Source of the DNA: Mycobacterium sp. DL440
GTDB lineage: Bacteria > Actinomycetota > Actinomycetes > Mycobacteriales > Mycobacteriaceae
DNA: 64,000 bases
Direction of reading: 5' to 3'
NCBI RefSeq assembly: GCF_011745145.1
Contig: NZ_CP050191.1
Coordinates: forward strand, 1,836,481-1,900,480
Numbering within the stretch: the stretch's first letter is position 1; the number at the start of each line of letters is the position of its first letter. Shown piece by piece: positions 17,075 to 27,386 of this stretch. A program made the translations under genes and the position numbers. The notes beneath the pieces are model-generated. The model was given only the letters and a program-made list of their open reading frames with translations, was not told the DNA's origin and searched no databases.

Positions 17075-18092
17075 TTTCAACTGTCCCAACTGTGGACAAC
17101 GTCTGGCATTCGAGAACAGCCTGTGCCTGTCGTGCCGCAGCGCGCTCGGGTTCTCGCTCGGTGACATGGCGCTGCTGGTGATCACCGATTCCGACCAGAG
17201 CGGCCACGCCGGCGCCGTCGATGAGAATCAGTACCGACTGTGCGCGAATCTGCATCTGGCCGAATGTAATTGGCTGGTACGCATCGGTGATGATCCGTTG
17301 TGCGCGTCGTGCACGCTCACCAGGACCCGTCCCGCCGATACCGATACCGCGGCGTTGGCATCGTTCGCCGACGCCGAGCAGGCCAAGCGCCGGCTGATCG
17401 CCGAACTGCACGAGCTGAAGCTGCCGATCGTCGGCCGCGACGAGGACCCTCGGTTCGGGCTGGCTTTCGACCTGCTCTCCAGCGGGTTCGAGCAGGTGTT
17501 CACCGGCCATCACAACGGTGTCATCACCCTGGACCTGGCCGAGGGTGACGATGTACACCGCGAGCAGCTACGGATCGCGATGGACGAGCCGTACCGCACG
17601 CTGCTGGGCCACTTCCGCCACGAGATCGGTCACCACTACTTCTATCGGCTGATTGCGCCGTCGGCGGACTACCGCGCCCGGTTCACCCAACTGTTCGGGG
17701 ACGCCGACGCCGATTATCAGGCCGCGTTGGACCGCCACTACGCACAGGGTCCCCCGTCCGGGTGGGAGGACGACTTCGTCTCGTCCTACGCGACCATGCA
17801 CGCCGCCGAGGACTGGGCCGAGACCTTCGCGCACTATCTGCACATCCGCGACACCCTGGACACCGCCGCGGCTTTCGGGTTCGCCCCCGCCGGAGCGGCG
17901 TTCGGACGACGCTTTCTGGGGCCCGCCGGGTTCGACACGATCATCGAGATGTGGCTGCCGCTCGCGTGGTCGCTGAACATGGTGAACCGGTCGATGGGAC
18001 ACGACGACCTGTACCCGTTCGTGTTGGCGCCCGCGGTGTTGGAGAAGATGCGGTTCGTGCACGCAGTCGTCGACGAGGTCACTGCGGGCTGA
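17067..18092 (+). CDS. Putative zinc-binding metallopeptidase with zinc-ribbon N-terminus
   Basis: A 341-residue protein. An N-terminal zinc ribbon is formed by CPNC (residues 5-8) and CLSC (about 22-25), with further Cys pairs around residues 70-80. The peptidase motif HEIGHHYF lies at about residues 187-194, and a downstream EDWAETFAHY segment resembles the third-ligand region of gluzincins. No signal peptide, so cytosolic. The start overlaps the transglutaminase gene by 8 bases, so the three genes 13437-18092 form one coupled unit. Counterpart of Rv2568c (from memory). Confidence 0.85.
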   Translation: MRDFNCPNCGQRLAFENSLCLSCRSALGFSLGDMALLVITDSDQSGHAGAVDENQYRLCANLHLAECNWLVRIGDDPLCASCTLTRTRPADTDTAALASFADAEQAKRRLIAELHELKLPIVGRDEDPRFGLAFDLLSSGFEQVFTGHHNGVITLDLAEGDDVHREQLRIAMDEPYRTLLGHFRHEIGHHYFYRLIAPSADYRARFTQLFGDADADYQAALDRHYAQGPPSGWEDDFVSSYATMHAAEDWAETFAHYLHIRDTLDTAAAFGFAPAGAAFGRRFLGPAGFDTIIEMWLPLAWSLNMVNRSMGHDDLYPFVLAPAVLEKMRFVHAVVDEVTAG

Positions 18093-18160
18093 GTTAACAG
18101 CACCATCACGATGGTATGTCGCAACCCCGCGATCGCCGCAGGCGTTTCTAGGATCGCGGC

Positions 18161-18994
18161 GTGACTGATCGCTACGGCTCCGACATCCTGTCCCGAAACC
18201 CGCACACGCCCAAGCTGACTCGATCGACCGAACAGCCTGCGGAGAAGGGCCTGGTCGTCGAGGACGCCCAGAGTGGTTACGTGGGCGCGGTGGTGCGGAT
18301 CGAGGGTGGCCGCGTCGAGCTCGAGGACCGCCGCGGCAAGGTGCGGACTTTCCCGATGGGCCCGGGCTTTTTGATCGACGGCAAGCCGGTGAGCCTCGTG
18401 GTGCCCAAGCGGGCCGCGGCACCGGCCCGCACGGCGTCAGGATCGGTCGCGGTACCCAGGGCCAAGGCGCGGGTTGCGCTGGCCAGCCGGATCTACGTCG
18501 AGGGCCGCCATGACGCCGAGCTCGTCGAGCAGGTCTGGGGCGCTGATCTGCGCATCGAAGGCGTCGTCGTCGAATATCTGGGCGGCGTCGATGACCTGGC
18601 CGACATCGTCGCGGAGTTCGCACCCGGACCGGGCCGTCGGTTGGGCGTGCTGGTCGATCACCTGGTCACCGGGTCCAAGGAGGCGCGCATCGCCGAGGCG
18701 GTGCGGCGCGGCCCCGGCGGTGAGCACACGCTGGTGGTCGGACACCCGTTCGTCGACATCTGGCAGTCGGTCAAACCGGCCCGGCTCGGGATGAAGGCGT
18801 GGCCGACCATCCCGCGCAGTGTGGAGTGGAAGCACGGTATCTGCGACGCGCTGGGCTGGCCGCACCAGGACCAGGCCGACATCGCCCGGGCCTGGCAGCG
18901 GATCCGCGGCCAGGTACGCGACTGGAACGACCTGGAGCCCGCGCTGATCGGCCGGGTCGAGGAACTCATCGATTTCGTGACCGCACCGGCGTAG
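18161..18994 (+). CDS. DUF3097 family protein, possibly TOPRIM-like
   Basis: A 277-residue actinobacterial protein. The N-terminus (DRYGSDIL) and the block GLVVEDAQSGYVGAVV with LEDRRGKVRTFPMGPGF are family features. Residues about 108-180 read as a Rossmann-like unit beginning RIYVEGRHDAELVEQVWG and ending GVLVDHLVTGSKE; the VEGxxD start resembles TOPRIM motif 1. A later HPFVDIWQSVKP segment could supply another acidic residue. TOPRIM proteins act on nucleic acids, which would suit its place just before rarA, but this is inference. GTG start at 18161 without a strong ribosome site. Confidence 0.8.
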   Translation: MTDRYGSDILSRNPHTPKLTRSTEQPAEKGLVVEDAQSGYVGAVVRIEGGRVELEDRRGKVRTFPMGPGFLIDGKPVSLVVPKRAAAPARTASGSVAVPRAKARVALASRIYVEGRHDAELVEQVWGADLRIEGVVVEYLGGVDDLADIVAEFAPGPGRRLGVLVDHLVTGSKEARIAEAVRRGPGGEHTLVVGHPFVDIWQSVKPARLGMKAWPTIPRSVEWKHGICDALGWPHQDQADIARAWQRIRGQVRDWNDLEPALIGRVEELIDFVTAPA

Positions 18995-19024
18995 ACAGTC
19001 ATGTCAGCGTGGTAAGCAGAAGAC

Positions 19025-20374
19025 GTGTCCGACAGCTTGTTCGACGTGCCCGGTGAGCCCGCACCCGCGGGTCCCGGTGCGCCGGCCCCCGCTTCGGCGC
19101 CGCTGGCGGTGCGGATGCGCCCCGCCGGCCTCGACGAGGTCGTCGGCCAGACCCATCTTCTGCAGGCCGGTTCGCCCTTGCGCCGCCTGGTGGAGGGATC
19201 CGGCGCGGCGTCGGTGATCCTCTACGGCCCACCCGGCACCGGCAAGACCACCCTAGCTTCGCTCATCTCGCAGGCCACCGGCCGCCGGTTCGAGGCGCTC
19301 TCGGCGCTGAGCGCCGGCGTCAAGGAGGTCCGCGCGGTGTTGGAAAAGGCGCGCATTGCGCTCGTTCATCACGGCGAACAGACCGTGCTGTTCATCGACG
19401 AGGTGCACCGTTTCTCCAAGACCCAGCAGGATGCGCTGCTGGCGGCGGTGGAGAACCGGGTCGTGCTGTTGGTGGCGGCCACCACGGAGAACCCGTCGTT
19501 CTCGGTGGTCGCGCCGTTGCTGTCGCGCTCGTTGATCCTGCAGCTCCAGCCGCTGACCGCGCCGGACGTCGAGACCGTGCTGCGCCGCGCGATCACCGAC
19601 CCGCGGGGTCTGGGTGGTGCGGTCGAGGTCACCGACGAGGCCGTCGAGCTCATGGTGCAGCTCTCCGCCGGCGATGCGCGGCGGGCACTCACCGCGTTGG
19701 AGGTGGCCGGTGAAACAGCCGGAGCGCCCGGTGGCGTTGTTTCCGTCGAGACCATCGAGCAGTCGTTGGACAAGGCCGCGGTGCGGTACGACCGTGACGG
19801 TGATCAGCACTACGACGTCGTCAGCGCCTTCATCAAATCGGTGCGCGGATCCGACGTCGATGCGGCGTTGCACTACCTGGCCCGGATGCTGGTGGCGGGG
19901 GAGGACCCACGCTTCGTGGCGCGCCGGCTGATGATCCTGGCCAGCGAGGACATCGGGATGGCCGATCCCACCGCGCTGCAGACCGCGGTCGCCGCCGCCC
20001 AGACCGTGCAGCTGATCGGCATGCCCGAGGCGCAGCTGACCTTGGCGCACGCGACCGTGCACCTGGCCACCGCGCCAAAGTCCAATGCGGTCACCACGGC
20101 GCTCGGTGCGGCGATGAACGACATCCGGGCCGGCAAGGCCGGATTGGTGCCTCCGCATCTGCGGGACGGTCATTATTCGGGGGCACAGAAACTCGGCAAC
20201 GCCGTGGGCTACAAATACGCCCATGACCATCCTGATGGTGTTGTGCCGCAACAGTATCCACCAGATGAACTGGTGGGGACGGACTACTACCAGCCGACCG
20301 GACGCGGATTCGAACGCGAACTCGTGACCCGGGTCGACAAGCTGCGCGCCATCATTCGCCGCGCGCGGCGCTGA
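19025..20374 (+). CDS. rarA: Replication-associated recombination protein A (AAA+ ATPase)
   Basis: A 449-residue AAA+ protein of the RarA/MgsA/WRNIP1 family. Walker A is GPPGTGKTT at about residues 67-75, Walker B FIDEVHRF follows about 50 residues later, and TTENPSFS is the family's sensor region. The C-terminal half has the tetramerisation domain ([22 protein letters not shown]). It acts at stalled replication forks. The N-terminal 25 residues are Pro/Ala-rich. GTG start at 19025. A strong terminator follows at 20383-20422. Confidence 0.95.
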   Translation: MSDSLFDVPGEPAPAGPGAPAPASAPLAVRMRPAGLDEVVGQTHLLQAGSPLRRLVEGSGAASVILYGPPGTGKTTLASLISQATGRRFEALSALSAGVKEVRAVLEKARIALVHHGEQTVLFIDEVHRFSKTQQDALLAAVENRVVLLVAATTENPSFSVVAPLLSRSLILQLQPLTAPDVETVLRRAITDPRGLGGAVEVTDEAVELMVQLSAGDARRALTALEVAGETAGAPGGVVSVETIEQSLDKAAVRYDRDGDQHYDVVSAFIKSVRGSDVDAALHYLARMLVAGEDPRFVARRLMILASEDIGMADPTALQTAVAAAQTVQLIGMPEAQLTLAHATVHLATAPKSNAVTTALGAAMNDIRAGKAGLVPPHLRDGHYSGAQKLGNAVGYKYAHDHPDGVVPQQYPPDELVGTDYYQPTGRGFERELVTRVDKLRAIIRRARR

Positions 20375-20382
20375 GCAACGAA

Positions 20383-20422
20383 AACCACGGTCCCAGTTGA
20401 ATGTTCAACCGGGACCGTGGTT
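20383..20422. terminator. Hairpin terminator between rarA and the GlsB-type gene
   Basis: AACCACGGTCCC (20383-20394) pairs perfectly with 20411-20422; an inner TTGAA/TTCAA pair extends the stem. The two flanking genes converge here, so it probably ends both transcripts. Confidence 0.85.
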
Positions 20423-20434
20423 CGGGTCAGATGG

Positions 20435-20743
20435 TCAGCGAAGCAGGCCGGACCGTCGCGTTCCCAGGATGCCGGTCTTCCGGCGTCCCATGAGTGCCGA
20501 GATCAGGGCCACACCGAGGGCGGCGACGATGACCTGCACGAGTAGTTCGAGCCAGTCGACGCCGTTGGTCGCGGTCGGGATGCCCATGGTGCGGGCCAGT
20601 GCGGTACCGATGAACGCGGAGACGATACCGACCAGGATCGTCACCAGAATGCCGATAGGTTGTCTGCCGGGGACGATCAAGCGGCCTATCACGCCGACGA
20701 CAATGCCGATCAAGATCGCGCTGATGATGCCGGTGACGGTCAT
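20435..20743 (-). CDS. GlsB/YeaQ/YmgE family small membrane protein
   Basis: A 102-residue protein with three hydrophobic segments and the Gly-rich pattern of the transglycosylase-associated / GlsB family (IISAILIGIVVGVIGRLIVPG, in part). These are stress-linked inner-membrane proteins of unclear biochemical role. It has a short basic C-terminal tail (RRKTGILGTRRSGLLR) expected in the cytosol. A GGAGGA ribosome site precedes the ATG. Convergent with rarA across a shared terminator. Confidence 0.85.
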   Translation of the reverse strand: MTVTGIISAILIGIVVGVIGRLIVPGRQPIGILVTILVGIVSAFIGTALARTMGIPTATNGVDWLELLVQVIVAALGVALISALMGRRKTGILGTRRSGLLR

Positions 20744-20831
20744 TTCTCCTCCAGGGCTCGTTGGGCACGACGAGAGATACCCAACCCCGCACCGGTGTAA
20801 ACGGGATCGTCAATTCCGATCGGTGTGCGCC

Positions 20832-21452
20832 TCAGGCCATCTCGGGTACACGCAGGTGAGCGAGCACGAGTTCGAACTCGCCGACATCGATCTGATCGGC
20901 GCTCAGGTCGCGCAGTCGGGCCGTGCGCAACGCCCTGGCCTGATCGCGGTTGTGGTCCATCGCGTCGGCACTGTCGAACGTGGCCGAGGACACCGCCCGA
21001 CCCGATCCGCGGTCGAGCATCAGGCTGGCGCTGCAGAAGCCCTCGAGGTCTTCCATCGCAGGCAAGACCGAGCTCCGGTAGAAGTCCACGGCCCGGTCGA
21101 ACAGTTCGGGGCGGGTTCGCAGCCATGTCGCCCGCACACAGGCGCCGGGCCCGGAGTACTGCTCGCGGTGAACCACCGCGATCTCCCATTCGTCGACCGT
21201 GGCGGTGCCGGCGAATATCTCCACCACTCGATGGCGCATCGGCGCTATCGCGGCGGCGCTGGCATGCATGGCCTCTTCGGACCGCCACGCCGTCGTGAGG
21301 ACACACTCTCCTGATTCCCGGTCCACCATCAGAGATAGGCCGACGCAGCCGTCGATGTCGTCGAGGGCCGGCATGACCTCATCGCGGACATGGGCGATGC
21401 CGGCGTCGATGGCCTGGGTGCGCGCCGCGATCATGGTTGAACGTGCGAACAC
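20832..21452 (-). CDS. Protein with two ABM-like (ferredoxin-fold) domains
   Basis: From the GTG at 21450-21452 (AGGAAGG about 8 bases upstream) the product is 206 residues; the longer open frame to 21710 overlaps the divergent yjbQ gene and is not coding. Two similar halves (about residues 1-95 and 100-200) each carry a 'V.P.l..i.G..' strand (MPALDDIDGCVGLSLMVDR; LPAMEDLEGFCSASLMLDR) and an 'S.a.f.s.eam' helix. This is the antibiotic-biosynthesis-monooxygenase/dimeric alpha-beta barrel fold, here as a tandem duplication. Enzymatic role unknown. Confidence 0.75.
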   Translation of the reverse strand: MFARSTMIAARTQAIDAGIAHVRDEVMPALDDIDGCVGLSLMVDRESGECVLTTAWRSEEAMHASAAAIAPMRHRVVEIFAGTATVDEWEIAVVHREQYSGPGACVRATWLRTRPELFDRAVDFYRSSVLPAMEDLEGFCSASLMLDRGSGRAVSSATFDSADAMDHNRDQARALRTARLRDLSADQIDVGEFELVLAHLRVPEMA

Positions 21453-21567
21453 GATCCACCCCTTCCTGCCAGGGCGGCGCTCCGGTGGCGCCACCGGTTC
21501 CACTCCCACCCTCCTCCGGTACGCCGCAGGTGGCAATGGGCCCGCGGGCGCCTCGTAGGCTGGGCGG

Positions 21568-21969
21568 ATGGACACCGACGTGCTCGACGTGGACACCTCG
21601 CGGCGCCGCATCGTCGATCTCACCGACGCGGTGCGGCAGTTCTGCGGGGCCCATCGTGACGGCCTGTGCAATGTGTTCGTCCCGCACGCGACCGCCGGTG
21701 TGGCCATCATCGAGACCGGTGCCGGCTCCGACGACGACCTGCTCGATACCCTGGAACGGTTGTTGCCGCGCGATGACCGCTACCGGCACAGCCACGGTTC
21801 GTTCGGCCATGGCGCCGATCACGTGCTACCTGCGCTGGTCTCGCCATCGGTGACATTGCCGGTACAGTCTGGCCGTCCGCTGCTGGGGACCTGGCAGAGC
21901 GTGGTGCTGGTCGATCTGAACCGCGACAACCCGCAGCGGTCGGTGCGCCTGAGCTTTCTGGGGGCGTGA
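21568..21969 (+). CDS. YjbQ/UPF0047 family protein
   Basis: A 133-residue protein of the YjbQ family. Conserved blocks are VFVPHATAGVAIIETG (about residues 36-51), a HSHGSFGHGADHVLPAL stretch rich in His, and SPSVTLPVQSGRPLLGTWQ. Family members have weak thiamine-phosphate synthase activity and can complement thiE mutants; the physiological role is uncertain. Length equals the family norm. It lies 129 bases upstream of alaS on the same strand. Counterpart of Rv2556c (from memory). Confidence 0.88.
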   Translation: MDTDVLDVDTSRRRIVDLTDAVRQFCGAHRDGLCNVFVPHATAGVAIIETGAGSDDDLLDTLERLLPRDDRYRHSHGSFGHGADHVLPALVSPSVTLPVQSGRPLLGTWQSVVLVDLNRDNPQRSVRLSFLGA

Positions 21970-22098
21970 CCGGCGGGCTCAGCGGCGTGCGCCTCGTCGC
22001 CTTTTCGGGGTGAACGCGCAGAACGGTAATGTAAAGCGGTCTAACTGGTGGTTGCCTGCGCAACCCCAGCCACCCACGAACACGAGGACACGAGCAAC

Positions 22099-24789
22099 GT
22101 GCAGACACACGAGATCAGGAAGCGCTTCCTCGATCATTTCGTGAAGGCGGGCCACACCGAGGTGCCCAGTGCCTCGGTGATCCTCGACGACCCCAACCTG
22201 TTGTTCGTCAACGCCGGCATGGTGCAGTTCGTGCCTTACTTCCTCGGTGCCCGCACACCGCCCTGGGACCGCGCCACCAGCGTGCAGAAGTGCATCCGGA
22301 CCCCTGACATCGACGAGGTGGGCATCACCACCCGGCACAACACCTTCTTCCAGATGGCCGGCAACTTCTCGTTCGGCGACTACTTCAAGAAGGGTGCCAT
22401 CGAGCTGGCCTGGACCCTGCTGACCAACCCGGTCAGCGAGGGCGGCTACGGATTCGACCCGGAAAGGCTGTGGGCAACGGTCTATCTGGACGACGACGAG
22501 GCGATCCGCCTGTGGCAGGAAGTCGCCGGGCTGCCGCTCGAGCGCATCCAGCGTCGCGGCATGGCCGACAACTACTGGTCGATGGGCATCCCCGGGCCGT
22601 GCGGACCGTGCTCGGAGATCTACTACGACCGCGGCCCCGAATACGGCATCGAGGGCGGGCCCGAGGCCAATGAGGACCGCTACATCGAGATCTGGAATCT
22701 CGTGTTCATGCAGAACGAGCGCGGGGAGGGCACCTCGAAGAACGACTTCGAGATCCTCGGGCCGCTGCCGCGCAAGAACATCGACACCGGCATGGGCGTC
22801 GAGCGCATCGCCTGCCTGTTGCAGGACGTGGACAACGTCTACGAGACCGACCTGGTGCGTCCGGTGATCGATCTGGTCGCCGGGATCGCCCCTCGCGGTT
22901 ACGGCGCGGGCAGCCACGAGGACGATGTCCGCTACCGCATCATCGGTGATCACAGTCGCACCGCGGCGATCATCATCGGCGACGGTGTCAGCCCCGGCAA
23001 TGAAGGCCGCGGCTACGTGCTGCGGCGGTTGCTGCGCCGCATCATCCGCGCCGCCAAGCTGCTGGGTGTCGAGGAGCCGATCATGAGCCGGCTGATGACC
23101 ACCGTGCGCGACGAGATGGGCCCGTCCTACCCGGAACTGGTCACCGACTTCGAGCGGATCCACCGAATCGCGGTGGCCGAGGAGACCGCGTTCAACCGCA
23201 CCTTGGTCGCGGGTTCGAAGCTGTTCGACGACGCCGCCTCGGCGACGCGCACCGCCGGAAAGTCCACGCTGTCCGGCAACGACGCATTTACCTTGCACGA
23301 CACCTACGGTTTCCCGATCGACCTCACCCTGGAGATGGCGGCCGAGGCCGGCCTCTCGGTCGACGAGCCGGGCTTCCGGACGTTGATGGCCGAGCAGCGT
23401 CAGCGCGCCAAGGCCGACGCCGCCGCGCGCAAGCAGGCCCACACCGATCTGTCCGCGTACCGCGAGCTGGTCGACGCCGGGCCCACCGAGTTCACCGGCT
23501 TCGACGAATTGTCCACCGAGGCACGAATTCTCGGAATCTTCGTCGACGGCAAGCGGGTGCCGGTGGTGACCCACGAGGATGTGGACGCCGAGCGCGTCGA
23601 ACTGATCCTGGACCGCACCCCGTTCTACGCCGAGGCCGGCGGCCAGATCGCCGACGAAGGCACGATTTCCGGCACTGGCGCCTCCGGAACATCCAGGGCG
23701 GCCGTCACCGATGTGCAAAAGATCGCCAAAACCCTGTGGGCACACCGCATCAACGTGGAGTCCGGAGAGTTCGTCGAGGGCGACACCGTCACCGCCGCAG
23801 TCGATGCGAAGTGGCGTCACGGTGCCACACAGGGACACTCCGGCACCCACATGGTGCACGCCGCGTTGCGACAGGTACTGGGCCCCAGCGCCGTTCAGGC
23901 AGGTTCACTGAACCGTCCCGGCTACCTCCGGTTCGACTTCAACTGGCAAGGGGCTCTGACTGAATCCCAGAGCTCCGAAATCCAAGAGGTCGCCAACGAA
24001 GCGGTGGCAGCCGACTACCAGGTGAACACCTTCGTCACCGCCTTGGACAAGGCCAAGGCGATGGGCGCGATGGCGATGTTCGGCGAGAACTATCCCGACC
24101 AGGTGCGGGTGGTCGAGATCGGCGGCCCCTTCTCACTGGAACTCTGCGGTGGTACGCACGTGCACAATTCGGCCCAGATCGGCCCGGTCACCATCCTCGG
24201 CGAATCCTCGGTCGGTTCTGGTGTGCGCCGGGTCGAGGCCTACGTCGGGCTGGAGTCCTTCCGCCATCTGGCCAAGGAACGCGCCCTGATGGCAGGACTG
24301 GCCTCGTCGCTCAAGGTGCCCTCCGAAGAGGTGCCCGCCCGGGTGGCGAACCTGGTGGAACGACTCAAGGCGGCCGAGAAGGAACTGGACAAGGCCCGGT
24401 TGGCCAACGCCCGGGCCGCCGCCGCCAATGCGGCCGCGGGTGCGGAGACCATCGGCAAGGTCCGGGTGGTCGCACAACGCATGGCCGGCGGCATGTCGGC
24501 CGGTGATCTGCGCAGCCTCGTCGGCGACATCAAGGGCAAGCTCGGTTCCGACCCGGGGGTGGTCGCGCTGATCGCCGACGGCGAGGACGACTCGGTGCCG
24601 TTCGTGGTGGCGGTCAATCCGGCCGCGCAGGATCTGGGTCTGCGCGCCAACGAACTCGTCAAGCAGTTCGGCGCGGCGGTCAACGGCCGCGGGGGCGGCA
24701 AGGCGGACATGGCACAAGGTTCCGGTAAGGGGGCGGCGGGTATCGACGCGGCGTTGGCCGCGCTGCGCGCCGAGATCGGCCGAGGCTAG
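22099..24789 (+). CDS. alaS: Alanine--tRNA ligase
   Basis: An 896-residue class II synthetase. GTG 22099 starts the conserved [18 protein letters not shown]; the extra 17 residues from 22048 are not family-like. The catalytic core is followed by the editing domain with zinc ligands in HSGTHMVHA (near residue 582) and CGGTHVHN (near 684), and a C-terminal DHHA1/oligomerisation domain rich in Ala with GKGGG-like end ([15 protein letters not shown]). It charges tRNA(Ala) and hydrolyses mischarged Ser/Gly. First gene of the alaS-ruvX-mltG-aroE block. Confidence 0.96.
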   Translation: MQTHEIRKRFLDHFVKAGHTEVPSASVILDDPNLLFVNAGMVQFVPYFLGARTPPWDRATSVQKCIRTPDIDEVGITTRHNTFFQMAGNFSFGDYFKKGAIELAWTLLTNPVSEGGYGFDPERLWATVYLDDDEAIRLWQEVAGLPLERIQRRGMADNYWSMGIPGPCGPCSEIYYDRGPEYGIEGGPEANEDRYIEIWNLVFMQNERGEGTSKNDFEILGPLPRKNIDTGMGVERIACLLQDVDNVYETDLVRPVIDLVAGIAPRGYGAGSHEDDVRYRIIGDHSRTAAIIIGDGVSPGNEGRGYVLRRLLRRIIRAAKLLGVEEPIMSRLMTTVRDEMGPSYPELVTDFERIHRIAVAEETAFNRTLVAGSKLFDDAASATRTAGKSTLSGNDAFTLHDTYGFPIDLTLEMAAEAGLSVDEPGFRTLMAEQRQRAKADAAARKQAHTDLSAYRELVDAGPTEFTGFDELSTEARILGIFVDGKRVPVVTHEDVDAERVELILDRTPFYAEAGGQIADEGTISGTGASGTSRAAVTDVQKIAKTLWAHRINVESGEFVEGDTVTAAVDAKWRHGATQGHSGTHMVHAALRQVLGPSAVQAGSLNRPGYLRFDFNWQGALTESQSSEIQEVANEAVAADYQVNTFVTALDKAKAMGAMAMFGENYPDQVRVVEIGGPFSLELCGGTHVHNSAQIGPVTILGESSVGSGVRRVEAYVGLESFRHLAKERALMAGLASSLKVPSEEVPARVANLVERLKAAEKELDKARLANARAAAANAAAGAETIGKVRVVAQRMAGGMSAGDLRSLVGDIKGKLGSDPGVVALIADGEDDSVPFVVAVNPAAQDLGLRANELVKQFGAAVNGRGGGKADMAQGSGKGAAGIDAALAALRAEIGRG

Positions 24790-24793
24790 CCTC

Positions 24794-25312
24794 GTGTCCG
24801 ACACCGTCGACGACCGGCTACCGGACCGCCCAGGGGACGATGACCCCGGACGGGGTCGGCGTATCGGCATCGACGTCGGAACCGTTCGGATCGGTGTGGC
24901 CAGTTGCGATCCCGACGGGATCCTGGCCACCCCGGTCGAGACCGTTCAGCGGGACAAGCGGGACAGGTCGGGCAGACACCTGCGCAGACTGGTGACTTTG
25001 ATCGGCGAGTACGACGCCGTCGAGGTCGTCGTCGGACTGCCACGCACACTCGCCGACCGGGCCGGGTCCTCCGCCGTCGACGCCATCGAACTGGCGGATC
25101 TGCTGGCCCGCCGGATCGCCCCGATACCGGTGCGGTTGGCCGATGAGCGGCTCACTACTGTGTCGGCGCAGCGATCGTTGCGCGAAGCGGGGGTCCGGGC
25201 AAAGGGACAGAAGGCGATGATCGACCAAGCCGCTGCGGTTGGCATTCTGCAGAGCTGGCTGGAGCAGCGGCGTGCGGCTCTGGCTGCGCGCGGAGAGGGC
25301 ATGGATGGCTGA
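24794..25312 (+). CDS. ruvX: RuvX/YqgF family RNase H-fold nuclease
   Basis: A 172-residue RNase H-fold protein. The first catalytic Asp is in [15 protein letters not shown] (about residue 26). The acidic residue preceding VVVGLPRTL and the late [16 protein letters not shown] block complete the site. The family processes the 5' end of pre-16S rRNA and was also named a putative Holliday-junction resolvase. GTG start 24794 is 4 bases after alaS. The last residues overlap the mltG start. Confidence 0.92.
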   Translation: MSDTVDDRLPDRPGDDDPGRGRRIGIDVGTVRIGVASCDPDGILATPVETVQRDKRDRSGRHLRRLVTLIGEYDAVEVVVGLPRTLADRAGSSAVDAIELADLLARRIAPIPVRLADERLTTVSAQRSLREAGVRAKGQKAMIDQAAAVGILQSWLEQRRAALAARGEGMDG

Positions 25313-26549
25313 GAAGTGGGGCGCCGACAAGGCCAAGCCCGAGGTGGTTGGACCACCGCGCCGCGGGCTGAGCAAGGCCGAGCGGGCCCGCAAAGCCCGC
25401 AATGACCGGAAGCGACGCGTCACCAGGGGCTTCTCTCTCACAGCGCTCATCGTGGTGGTGATCGGCGCGGTTTTCCTGGGCTCCAGGCTGTGGCACGGCA
25501 TGTCCGGATCCGCCAGCGACTACGCCGGGGACGGTGTCGCCGATGTCGTCATCCAGGTCCACGACGGCGATTCCACGACGGCGATCGCCAAGACCCTGCA
25601 GGACCAGAAGGTGGTCGCCACGATCAAGGCCTTCGTCGACGCGGCCCACAAGAACGACGCGATCTCGGCGATTCAACCCGGGTTCTACAAGCTGCGCACC
25701 GAGATCCCGGCGGCCAACGCCGTTGAGCGCCTGGCTGATCCGGAGAGCCGGGTGGGCAAGCTGACCATCCCGGAGGGTCGTCAGCTCGATGACACCGCGG
25801 ATGTCAGGACCAAGGCCATCACCGAAGGCATCTTCACGCTGATCTCGCAGGCCTCCTGCGTCGAACTCGACGGCGCGAAGCGCTGCGTACCGGTCGATGA
25901 GCTACGGGCGGCCGCGCAGACGGCGCCCGCCGCCGCCTTGGCGGTACCCGACTGGGCCGCGGGTCCGGTTGCGGCGATGCCCAACGATCACCGGCGGCTG
26001 GAGGGGCTGATCGCGCCCGGCACCTGGAATGTCGACCCGGCCGGGAAGCCGCAGGACATCCTGTCCACCCTGATCGCCGGCAGCGCCACCGTGTACACCC
26101 AGAGCGGTCTGCTCGACACTGCCGCCGCAATGCAGATGTCGCCGTATCAGATCCTCACGGTCGGATCCCTGGTGCAACGCGAGGCCAAGCCGCAGGACTT
26201 CGACAAGGTCGCCCGGGTGATCTACAACCGGCTGGCCGAACACCGCAAGCTGGAGTTCGACTCGACCGTGAACTATCCGCTGGACCGCCAGGAAGTGGCG
26301 ACCACCGATGACGACCGGGCCAAGACCACCCCGTGGAATACCTATATGAGTCAAGGGCTTCCGCAGACCCCGATCTGCTCGCCGGGCACTGACGCCCTGG
26401 CCGCGGCCGAGCATCCGGCGGCAGGGGACTGGTTGTACTTCGTGACCATCGATCTGCAGGGCACCACGTTGTTCACCCGTGACTACGACCAGCACCTGGC
26501 CAACATCGAACAGGCGCAGCACAACGGTGTCCTCGACAGTGCCAGATAG
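25305..26549 (+). CDS. mltG: Endolytic transglycosylase MltG
   Basis: A 414-residue peptidoglycan enzyme. A basic cytosolic N-terminus rich in Lys/Arg (residues 1-45) precedes a single TM segment (about 46-65: [15 protein letters not shown]). The catalytic Glu is E293 in VGSLVQREA, and FDSTVNY follows, as expected for YceG/MltG. It cuts nascent glycan strands and sets their length. The ATG at 25305 overlaps ruvX by 8 bases; the longer frame from 25239 lacks conservation. Counterpart of Rv2553c (from memory). Confidence 0.93.
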   Translation: MAEKWGADKAKPEVVGPPRRGLSKAERARKARNDRKRRVTRGFSLTALIVVVIGAVFLGSRLWHGMSGSASDYAGDGVADVVIQVHDGDSTTAIAKTLQDQKVVATIKAFVDAAHKNDAISAIQPGFYKLRTEIPAANAVERLADPESRVGKLTIPEGRQLDDTADVRTKAITEGIFTLISQASCVELDGAKRCVPVDELRAAAQTAPAAALAVPDWAAGPVAAMPNDHRRLEGLIAPGTWNVDPAGKPQDILSTLIAGSATVYTQSGLLDTAAAMQMSPYQILTVGSLVQREAKPQDFDKVARVIYNRLAEHRKLEFDSTVNYPLDRQEVATTDDDRAKTTPWNTYMSQGLPQTPICSPGTDALAAAEHPAAGDWLYFVTIDLQGTTLFTRDYDQHLANIEQAQHNGVLDSAR

Positions 26550-26562
26550 GCGGCCCGCCGCC

Positions 26563-27366
26563 GTGCCCGACAGCACCCGGAAAGCTGCGGTCCTCGGCTC
26601 GCCGATCACCCATTCGCGTTCGCCGCAGCTGCATCTGGCGGCCTACCGGGCGTTGGGGCTGCCGTCGTGGACCTACGAGCGCATCGAGTGCAGCGCCGAA
26701 CAACTGCCGGGCCTCGTCGGCGCCCTGGGCACGGAATGGGTCGGCCTGTCGATCACCATGCCCGGCAAGTTCGCCGCACTGGAATTCGCCGATCAGCGCA
26801 CCGAACGCGCTGAATTGGTGGGTTCGGCCAACACCCTGGTCCGGATGTCCACGGGTGGTTGGCGCGCCGACAACACCGATATCGACGGGGTAACCGGAGC
26901 GCTCGGCACGGCCGGCGAAACGGCGCTGGTCATCGGGTCCGGCGGTACGGCCCCGGCCGCTGTGGTCGCCCTGGCCGAACTCGGCGTACAGCGGATCACC
27001 ATCGTGGCGCGCGACGAGGGCAAGGCCTCGCGGCTGGTGGAGTTGGCCGGCCGGTGTGGGGCACAGAGCAGCTGGTGCGACATCGGCAGTGCGGCACTGA
27101 CCGACGCGGTGGCGACCGCGGATGCGGCCGTCAGCACCATCCCGGCTGAGGCGGCCGCCGCCTACGCGGCCACACTCGCGACGGTGCCGCGCGTGCTCGA
27201 CGCCATCTACGACCCGTGGCCCACCCCGCTGGCCCAGGCTGTCGAGGCCGCAGGCGGCGAGGTGGTCAACGGACTGCAGATGCTGCTGAACCAGGCCTTC
27301 GCTCAGGTGGAACAGTTCACCGGGATGCCCGCTCCCAAAGAGGCGATGAGAGACGCGCTGCGCTGA
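26563..27366 (+). CDS. aroE: Shikimate dehydrogenase
   Basis: A 267-residue enzyme reducing 3-dehydroshikimate with NADPH. The shikimate-binding motif is GSPITHSRSP near residue 13; catalytic Lys is in SITMPGKFAAL; NTDIDG and a VIGSGGTAPAA nucleotide-binding loop follow. The GTG at 26563 matches the usual N-terminal length. A GTG at 26539, inside the mltG 3' end, would add eight residues and is possible. Part of the run with aroC, aroK and aroB. Confidence 0.93.
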   Translation: MPDSTRKAAVLGSPITHSRSPQLHLAAYRALGLPSWTYERIECSAEQLPGLVGALGTEWVGLSITMPGKFAALEFADQRTERAELVGSANTLVRMSTGGWRADNTDIDGVTGALGTAGETALVIGSGGTAPAAVVALAELGVQRITIVARDEGKASRLVELAGRCGAQSSWCDIGSAALTDAVATADAAVSTIPAEAAAAYAATLATVPRVLDAIYDPWPTPLAQAVEAAGGEVVNGLQMLLNQAFAQVEQFTGMPAPKEAMRDALR

Positions 27367-27386
27367 GCCCGCGCCGATCCTCGTGC

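Noticed and set aside
20832..21710. The full 292-codon frame of the ABM-like protein.
   Set aside because: The part beyond 21452 overlaps the divergent yjbQ gene and is Ser/Thr/Arg-rich without pattern; a good ribosome site marks the GTG at 21452.
21979..23859. A 626-codon open frame antisense to alaS.
   Set aside because: alaS motifs are on the plus strand; the antisense translation looks like GC-driven shadow sequence.
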